A stretch of 64,000 nt of DNA from Micromonospora qiuiae (GTDB lineage: Bacteria; Actinomycetota; Actinomycetes; Mycobacteriales; Micromonosporaceae), in contig NZ_BOPC01000039.1 in NCBI RefSeq assembly GCF_016863555.1, forward strand, positions 39,988-103,987, written 5' to 3'. The translations under genes were made by a program, and so were the position numbers. Below, in pieces: positions 58,509 to 64,000 of this stretch; within the stretch, counting starts at the first letter, position 1, and the number at the start of each line of letters is the position of its first letter. The notes under the pieces were generated by a model, which made no database searches, was not told where the DNA came from, and saw only the letters and a list, made by a program, of their open reading frames with translations.

Positions 58509-60046
58509 CAGTGCCGTCCTCCGTTCGTGACGTTGGTGCTCTGCTGTGCTGGCCTGCTGGCGCCCACGGGCCGTTTCCCGATCACCCGTCCGGCGGCGAG
58601 CTTGCCGGAGATGAGCACCATCGGAACGCCGACGCCAGGCTGGGTGCCCGAGCCGACGAAGACCACGTTGGACAATGACCGGTGGATGTTCGACGGCCGG
58701 AACGGACCGGTCTGGAAGAGGGTGTGCGCCGAGGCGAAGGGGGTGCCGGCCGCCATGCCCTGCTCCGCCCACTCGGCCGGGGTGACCGCCCGGAGGACTT
58801 CGACGCCTGCGCCGAAGCCGACGTAGCCGCGCTGCTCCAGGGTGGCGACGAGCCGGTCGGTGTAGCGGTCGGTGAGGTCGCCGCGCCAGTCGAGTGATGC
58901 CCGGTCGAGGTTGGGCACCGGGGCGAGCACGTAGTAGGTGTGCCGGCCGGCGGGCGCCACCGCCGGGTCTGTGCGGCTCGGGTTGGTGACCAGCAGGGAC
59001 GGGTCCGTCATCAGGTGACCACGCCGGATCACCTCGTCGAACGTGCCCTTCCACGCCCGCCCGAAATGGATGTTGTGGTGGGCGATCCGCCGGTAGCCCT
59101 GGGTCGAGCCGACGTGCAGGACGACGCAGGACGGCGAGTAGGTCAGCCGGCGCGGGCGGGACGGCGGAAGCAGGTCGCGGTAGGCCACCGGCAGGTCGGG
59201 GTTGAGCACCACCACGTCCGCTCGGACGAACTCGCCGTCGGCGGTCAGCACGCCGGTGGCCCGGCCGTTCGCGGTCTCCACCCGGGTCACCGTGCAGCTG
59301 TAACGGATCTGCACGCCGTGCTTCTCGGCGGCGCCGGCCAGGCCCCGGGAGACCGCGTGGATGCCGCCGCGCGGGAAGTAGACGCCGGCCACCGAATCGA
59401 GGTACGCGATCACCGCGTAGATGGCCAGCGCGTCGTGCGGTGCGAGGCCGGCGTACATGGCCTGGAAGGAGAAGATCCGCCGAGTGCGTGGATCCCGGAA
59501 GAATTGGTCGATCTTGGTCTGGAGGCGTCGGAAGGCCCCGTTGGCCACCAGCCTGAGCAGGTTGGCGGTGAGCAGGTCGGTGGGTGCGTCGAGATTGCGC
59601 TCGATGAAATCGGCCCGCTCCAGCCGCCACAGCTTGCGGGCGAAGTCCACGAACCGGAGGTAGCCGTCGGCTTCGCGCGGCCCGCAGACCCGGGAGATCT
59701 CCGCCGCCATCCGGGTCGTGTCGGTGAGCACGTCGAGCGTGGACCCGTCCGGGTAGTAGGCCCGGTAGGCGGGGTCCAGCGGGACCAGGTCGAGCCAGTC
59801 GGTCAGCTCCTCGCCGACCGCGCCGAGGGCCTCGGCGATCAGGTCGGGCATGGTGAGCACGGTCGGGCCGGTGTCGAACTCGTAGCCGTCGAGGCTGAGC
59901 CGCCCGGCCCGCCCGCCCGGCACCGGCTCGCGTTCCAGGACGGTCACCTGCCGTCCGCTGCCGGCCAGGTGCAGCGCGCAGGCGAGACCGCCAAGCCCGG
60001 CACCGACGACCACCACCCGGTCCGTACGTCCGTCAACGGTTCGCAC
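58508..60046 (-). CDS. crtI: Phytoene desaturase
   Basis: A 512-residue FAD-dependent desaturase. The dinucleotide motif is VVVVGAGLGGLACALHLAGS, and the C-terminus has FVGSGTQPGVGVPMVLISGK, the CrtI signature. It introduces double bonds into phytoene, probably to lycopene. GTG 60046 is the start with GGAGG 9 bases upstream. It lies between crtE (31-base gap) and idi (1-base overlap). Confidence 0.95.
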   Translation of the reverse strand: MRTVDGRTDRVVVVGAGLGGLACALHLAGSGRQVTVLEREPVPGGRAGRLSLDGYEFDTGPTVLTMPDLIAEALGAVGEELTDWLDLVPLDPAYRAYYPDGSTLDVLTDTTRMAAEISRVCGPREADGYLRFVDFARKLWRLERADFIERNLDAPTDLLTANLLRLVANGAFRRLQTKIDQFFRDPRTRRIFSFQAMYAGLAPHDALAIYAVIAYLDSVAGVYFPRGGIHAVSRGLAGAAEKHGVQIRYSCTVTRVETANGRATGVLTADGEFVRADVVVLNPDLPVAYRDLLPPSRPRRLTYSPSCVVLHVGSTQGYRRIAHHNIHFGRAWKGTFDEVIRRGHLMTDPSLLVTNPSRTDPAVAPAGRHTYYVLAPVPNLDRASLDWRGDLTDRYTDRLVATLEQRGYVGFGAGVEVLRAVTPAEWAEQGMAAGTPFASAHTLFQTGPFRPSNIHRSLSNVVFVGSGTQPGVGVPMVLISGKLAAGRVIGKRPVGASRPAQQSTNVTNGGRH

Positions 60047-60076
60047 CGGCGACCACCTCCCTGCGTGCGGAGCCCA

Positions 60077-61225
60077 TCATGCCGACCGGCGGGTGGCGGC
60101 GGACGCGAGGCCGACGAGCGCGGTACGCGCGGTCCCGTCGACGGCGACGGTGTCGAGCGCCGACAGCGCGTCCTCGATCCGCTCGCCGATCATCCGTTCG
60201 ATCCGGTCGACCGCGCCAGTGTCGACCACCACCTCGGCCAACCGCGCGATCTCCGGCTCGTCGCGGGGGCCGGCGCCGTTCAGCGCCCGGCGCTGAGCCG
60301 GGGTGGCCAACTGCCGGGCCAGCATGAGCAGGGCCGTCGGCTTGCCGGTGCGCAGGTCGTCGCCGGCCGGCTTACCGGTCGTGCTCGGGTCGCCGTAGAC
60401 GCCGAGCAGGTCGTCGCAGAGTTGAAACGCCTCGCCGACCGAGCGGCCGTAGCGGGTGTACGCGGTGATCAGTGCGGGGTCGTCGGCACCCGCCAGGCTG
60501 GCGCCGAACAGCAGCGGGCGCAGGACGGTGTAACTGGCGGTCTTGTAGCGGGCCACCCGTAGCGCCCGGTCCACCGACCAGTTGGCCGGATCGGTCTCGC
60601 CGAGGATGTCGAGGTACTGCCCGGCGATCGTCTCCACCCGCATCCGGTCGTAGCCGCGCCGGACCTCGAGCAGCTGGGGCGCCGGGAGCTCGGTGCGGGC
60701 CAGCAGTTGGTCGGCCCATACGATGCAGAGGTCGCCGATCAGGACGGCGACCGCCTCGCCGAAGCGTGCGGAGTCCCCGTTGCGGCCGTCGGCCGCGTGT
60801 CGGGCGGCCACCGCCACGTGCGCGGTCGGCCGGCCCCGCCGGGTGGCGGACGCGTCCATCACGTCGTCGTGGACCAGCGCGAAGGTGTGCAGCAGCTCCA
60901 AGGTGGCCAGGGCGGGCAGTACCGGTTCGACCGGCTGGTCGCCGCCGACCACTCCGCGCCATCCCCAGTAGGCGAAGGTCGGGCGGACCCGCTTGCCGCC
61001 ACCGAGGACGTAGTCGCGCGCCGTGGCGGCGAAATCACCCATGGCTGCGTCGATTTCGTCCAGCGCGCCGACCTCGGTGGCGAGGAACTCGGTCAGGGTC
61101 CGGTCGACGGCCGCGATGACATCCCGGGTGTAGGCGGCCAGAACGGCCCGAATCGGATCATCTCCATCGATTGGCTGTTCAGGCACCACACGGAGCAGGT
61201 TACCCGTTGGTGCGTCTTTGGCCAT
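60077..61225 (-). CDS. crtE: Geranylgeranyl diphosphate synthase
   Basis: A 382-residue trans-prenyltransferase. The first Asp-rich motif is LVHDDVMDAS and the second QLCDDLLGVYGD. GGGKRVRP is the substrate-binding basic loop. It condenses IPP units onto allylic diphosphates to give C20 GGPP, the substrate for CrtB. It is the first gene of the crtE-crtI-idi-merR operon, divergent from crtB across a 63-base gap with tandem direct repeats. C20 specificity is inferred from context. Confidence 0.94.
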   Translation of the reverse strand: MAKDAPTGNLLRVVPEQPIDGDDPIRAVLAAYTRDVIAAVDRTLTEFLATEVGALDEIDAAMGDFAATARDYVLGGGKRVRPTFAYWGWRGVVGGDQPVEPVLPALATLELLHTFALVHDDVMDASATRRGRPTAHVAVAARHAADGRNGDSARFGEAVAVLIGDLCIVWADQLLARTELPAPQLLEVRRGYDRMRVETIAGQYLDILGETDPANWSVDRALRVARYKTASYTVLRPLLFGASLAGADDPALITAYTRYGRSVGEAFQLCDDLLGVYGDPSTTGKPAGDDLRTGKPTALLMLARQLATPAQRRALNGAGPRDEPEIARLAEVVVDTGAVDRIERMIGERIEDALSALDTVAVDGTARTALVGLASAATRRSA

Positions 61226-61251
61226 GAGGCTGAGCGTACCCTAAAGTGCAA

Positions 61252-61275
61252 GATGCGTCGATTGATGCGTCGATT
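61252..61275. promoter_or_regulatory. Tandem 12-bp direct repeat between crtE and crtB
   Basis: GATGCGTCGATT occurs twice without spacer (61252-61263, 61264-61275), flanked by CTAAA and TTTAG. It lies in the divergent promoter of both carotenoid genes. Head-to-tail repeats are the usual sites for CarH/LitR-like regulators, so this is a likely operator of the MerR gene at the end of the operon. Confidence 0.65.
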
Positions 61276-61288
61276 TAGAGGAGGGGCC

Positions 61289-62233
61289 GTGGACCTGGAT
61301 CTCGCCGCCGCCTACCGCAGGTGCCGTGAGCTGCACAGACGTCATGGCCGCACCTACTATCTGGCCACCCGACTGCTGCCCGCATGGAAACGGCGTCATG
61401 TGCACGCTTTATATGGATTCACTCGGTACGCCGACGAGATCGTCGATCAGACCGAGGCCCTGCCGCCGGCCGAGCGCGCCGCCCAGCTCGATGACTGGGG
61501 TGGGCGGTTCGTCGCCGGGCTGCACGGTGAGCAGGTCGACGACCCACTGCTGCCGGCGGTGCTGCACACCATCGCCGTCTTCGATCTGGACCGGGAGGAC
61601 TTCGCCGCATTCCTCAAGAGCATGGCGATGGACCTGACCGTGACGTCGTACCGCAGCTATGGCCAGCTGCTGGACTACATGGAGGGATCCGCCGCGGTCA
61701 TCGGCACCATGATGCTGCCCATCCTGGGCAGCTCCGACCCGTCGGCCGCCCGGGAGCCGGCCCGTCAGCTCGGCTTCGCGTTCCAGCTCACGAACTTCAT
61801 CCGGGACGTGGCCGAAGACCTGGGCCGGGGCCGGACGTACCTGCCGGAGGAGGACCTGGCCGCGTTCGGGGTGACTCCGGACGACCTGGCGGGCTGCCGC
61901 GCCGTCGGCCGGGCCACCGAAGCGGTGCGCGAGCTGATCCGGTACGAGGTGGGCCGCGCCCAGGCGCACTACGCCGCCGCGGCACCGGGGGTGATCCTGC
62001 TCGACGCCGGCTCACAGGCCTGCATCCGCACCGCGTACGCCCTCTACGGCGGGATCCTCGACGAGGTGGCTGCCCAGGGCTACGACGTGTTCGCCCGGCG
62101 GGCCACCGTGCCGCAGCGGCACCGGGTGGCGGTGGCCGGCCGAGCCCTGCTCACCCCGGCCGGTACGCCGGTCGTGCCGCCCGCATCGCCGGTGCCGGTG
62201 GCCGGCGTCATGCCCGGCCCGGTGGTGTGCTAG
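61289..62233 (+). CDS. crtB: Phytoene/squalene synthase
   Basis: A 314-residue prenyl synthase that joins two GGPP to phytoene. The Asp-rich motifs are GFTRYADEIVDQ and FIRDVAEDLGRGRTYLP. GTG 61289 follows GAGGAGGGG by 3-5 bases. An upstream ATG at 61253 would start inside the tandem direct repeat and is less likely. It is divergent from crtE. A short 77-base gap leads to the FAD oxidoreductase. Confidence 0.94.
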   Translation: MDLDLAAAYRRCRELHRRHGRTYYLATRLLPAWKRRHVHALYGFTRYADEIVDQTEALPPAERAAQLDDWGGRFVAGLHGEQVDDPLLPAVLHTIAVFDLDREDFAAFLKSMAMDLTVTSYRSYGQLLDYMEGSAAVIGTMMLPILGSSDPSAAREPARQLGFAFQLTNFIRDVAEDLGRGRTYLPEEDLAAFGVTPDDLAGCRAVGRATEAVRELIRYEVGRAQAHYAAAAPGVILLDAGSQACIRTAYALYGGILDEVAAQGYDVFARRATVPQRHRVAVAGRALLTPAGTPVVPPASPVPVAGVMPGPVVC

Positions 62234-62310
62234 CCCGGGCTGCTACCGCGTCCCTCTTGTCGGCGGCGCTCGGCTGGCCCGCGGGGCCGGTGGTGCGCGA
62301 TGCTGGCGGG

Positions 62311-63807
62311 ATGGTGGAGCCGGAACTGTCAGACGTGGACGTGGACGTGGACGTGGTCGTGCTCGGGCTCGGGGTCGGCGGTGAGGAGGTCGCCGGCCGA
62401 CTCGCCGAGGCCGGGCTCACCGTCGTCGGAATCGAGCGAAACCTGGTCGGCGGGGAGTGCCCGTACTGGGGCTGCATCCCGAGCAAGATGATGATCCGGG
62501 CGGCGAACGCGATCGCCGAGGCGCGTCGGATCGACGGGCTGGGTGGCAGCGCCCAGCTTCGTCCCGACTGGGCGCCGGTGGCGAAACGGATCCGCGAAGA
62601 GGCCACCGACAACTGGGACGACCGTGCCGCAGTGCAACGGTTCATCGGCAAGGGCGGGCGGCTGGTCCGGGGCAGCGGCCGGCTCGACGGGCCGGGCCGC
62701 GTTCGCGTCGGCGACCAGGTCTTCCATGCCCGGCACGGCATCGTGCTGGGCACCGGCACCAAGCCGTCGGTGCCGCCGATCGACGGGCTGGCAAACACCC
62801 CGTACTGGACGAACCGCGAGGCAGTCGAGGTCGAGGAACTGCCAGGATCGCTGCTGGTGCTGGGCGGCGGGGCGATCGGGCTGGAACTGGCCCAGGTGTT
62901 CGCTCGGTTCGGCGTACGCGTCACCGTGGTGGAAGCGGCGGACCGCGTGCTCGCCGTCGAGGAGCCGGAGGCGTCGGAGGCAGTCGCCGCCGCGCTGCGC
63001 GCCGATGGCGTCCAGATCCGTACCGGGGTCGAGGCGGCCCGGGTCGAGCACGGCTCGGGTGGCTTCACGCTGCACGGCGCCGCAGGCGAGGAGTTCACCG
63101 CCGACCGGCTGCTGGTGGCCACCGGGCGCCGTGCCCACCTGGACGAGCTGGGGCTGGAGACGATCGGTGTGGACGCCGGCCGACGGTACCTGTCGGTCGA
63201 CGACCGGCTGCACGTCACCGACGGGGTCTGGGCGGTCGGCGACGTGACCGGCGAGGGCGCCTTCACTCACGTCGCCATGTACCAGGCGGCCATCGTCGTC
63301 GCCGACGTGCTCGACCACGTCCGGCGGGCCAGCGACGGCGCCGACCCCAGCGGTACCGCCAGCATCGTCGGCGGCGCGGCCGGCGTGGCCAGTTCGTTGG
63401 CGGCAACCGGATCGAGCGGCTCGGCGGGGTCGGTGCCCCGCGCCGACTACCGGGCGCTGCCCCGGGTCACCTTCACCGACCCGGAGGTCGGCGCAGTTGG
63501 CCTGACCGAACAGCAGGCCCGCGAGCGCGGCATCAACGTGCAGGTGGGCTTCACCAAGCTCTCCTCGTCCACTCGCGGTTGGATCCACCAGACCGACGAC
63601 GAGGGCTTCATCAAGCTGGTCGCCGACGCCGACCAGGGGGTGCTGGTCGGGGCCACCTCGGCCGGCCCGGCCGGCGGCGAGGTGCTGTCCGGGCTGGTGG
63701 TGGCCGTGCACGCGGCGGTCCCGTTGGCCCAGCTCCGGCACATGATCTACGCGTACCCGACCTTCCACCGCGCCATCTCCGACGCCCTGCACAACCTCAC
63801 TTCCTGA
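62311..63807 (+). CDS. Disulfide oxidoreductase of the lipoamide dehydrogenase/mercuric reductase family
   Basis: A 498-residue FAD/NAD(P) enzyme. The redox disulfide is GGECPYWGCIPSK. The FAD motif VVVLGLGVGGEEVAGRLAEA follows an unusual DVDVDVDV run from a 6-bp tandem repeat (GACGTG). A second NAD(P) fold has LVLGGGAIGLELAQVFARFG. An insertion of about 40 low-complexity residues (Ala/Gly/Ser) sits before YRALPRVTFTDPEVG. The C-terminal dimer motif is YAYPTFHRAIS. The substrate is unknown. ATG 62311 is likely; its Shine-Dalgarno is weak. Confidence 0.87.
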   Translation: MVEPELSDVDVDVDVVVLGLGVGGEEVAGRLAEAGLTVVGIERNLVGGECPYWGCIPSKMMIRAANAIAEARRIDGLGGSAQLRPDWAPVAKRIREEATDNWDDRAAVQRFIGKGGRLVRGSGRLDGPGRVRVGDQVFHARHGIVLGTGTKPSVPPIDGLANTPYWTNREAVEVEELPGSLLVLGGGAIGLELAQVFARFGVRVTVVEAADRVLAVEEPEASEAVAAALRADGVQIRTGVEAARVEHGSGGFTLHGAAGEEFTADRLLVATGRRAHLDELGLETIGVDAGRRYLSVDDRLHVTDGVWAVGDVTGEGAFTHVAMYQAAIVVADVLDHVRRASDGADPSGTASIVGGAAGVASSLAATGSSGSAGSVPRADYRALPRVTFTDPEVGAVGLTEQQARERGINVQVGFTKLSSSTRGWIHQTDDEGFIKLVADADQGVLVGATSAGPAGGEVLSGLVVAVHAAVPLAQLRHMIYAYPTFHRAISDALHNLTS

Positions 63808-63839
63808 CCCCCCTCCCCGCCGCCACCCCTCTCCCCGGC

Positions 63840-63907
63840 GATCTTGCACTTTCGGTCGCCGGATTGCCGGTTACGTAGGCCTTTGTCCCGACGCAAAGTG
63901 CAAGATC
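63840..63907. repeat. GATC-bounded inverted repeat (13-bp arms)
   Basis: GATCTTGCACTTT (63840-63852) is perfectly inverted at 63895-63907 with a 42-base interior. It resembles the hairpin at 29974-30020 (both start GATCTTG). It is followed directly by the 7-bp tandem array. Confidence 0.9.
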
Positions 63908-64000
63908 AGCGGGGAGCGGGGAGCGGGGAGCGGGGAGCGGGGAGCGGGGAGCGGGGAGCGGGGAGCGGGGAGCGGGGAGCGGGGAGCGGGGAGCGGGGTG
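63908..64000. repeat. GGGGAGC heptamer tandem array at the right edge
   Basis: Twelve perfect GGGGAGC units (63911-63994), preceded by AGC and ending in GGGGTG at the window edge. The array starts right after the GATC of the inverted repeat and may continue beyond the window. Confidence 0.97.

Overview
The window is GC-rich actinobacterial chromosome, most likely Micromonospora or a close Micromonosporaceae relative. This is inferred from very high GC with strong G/C third-position bias, frequent GTG starts, 4-nt ATGA/GTGA gene overlaps, BldC, a DUF3073 protein, F420- and mycobacterial-type lipid enzymes, and a dispersed AGGAAGGGCCCCTT..TTAAC repeat. No rRNA, phage, integrase, transposase or CRISPR locus is visible. 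The genus is a guess.

Layout. 1-0.9 kb: 3' part of purD. 1.1-8.9 kb: a membrane-domain operon (YqiJ-like protein, flotillin, 1677-aa AAA+ ATPase). 8.9-10.0 kb: a scarred stretch with a dispersed repeat, an internally deleted gene and a displaced 66-bp piece of the ATPase gene. 10.1-12.1 kb: a two-component system. 12.1-15.0 kb: a three-gene coupled operon with a lipoprotein zinc-peptidase-like protein. 15.2-19.2 kb: acyl-CoA ligase, acyl-CoA dehydrogenase and SCP2 genes, divergent from a TetR gene with a clear operator. 19.3-23.4 kb: a tightly coupled operon NUDIX/winged helix, J-domain-like pseudokinase, VWA and a divergent adenylosuccinate synthetase, which I consider an undescribed nucleotide-linked signalling or conflict system. 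23.5-27.2 kb: MaoC, two-domain FabG and thiolase. 27.2-29.8 kb: GntR/UTRA regulators with two Cys-motif proteins. 30.3-30.7 kb: a decayed VapBC locus.

The middle is purine biosynthesis: purB (30.8 kb), purSQL (34.1-37.8 kb), purF and purM (40.8-43.6 kb), interrupted by a YbjQ protein, an S1 protease and a membrane protein with a very long Gly/Tyr/Gln-rich tail. Between purM and the DUF3073-vdh-hypothetical-bldC block, which I recall as contiguous with purF-purM in Streptomyces, sits a compact RiPP cassette: the radical SAM/SPASM maturase AmcB and the precursor AmcA, whose C-terminus carries several aromatic three-residue cyclophane motifs.

From 48.5 kb: an F420-type oxidoreductase, a methyltransferase, a Ca-binding-repeat protein, a beta-oxidation pair, a substrate-binding lipoprotein whose two halves are in swapped order, and small conserved genes. 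Next come a decayed PIN gene and a spaced-repeat array beside a Glu-Asp-Phe tRNA cluster, then a polysaccharide deacetylase. The last part is a carotenoid cluster (LitR/CarH-like MerR, idi, crtI, crtE, and divergent crtB) followed by a disulfide oxidoreductase. Three intergenic inverted repeats bounded by GATC, and a 7-bp tandem repeat at the right edge, complete the picture.
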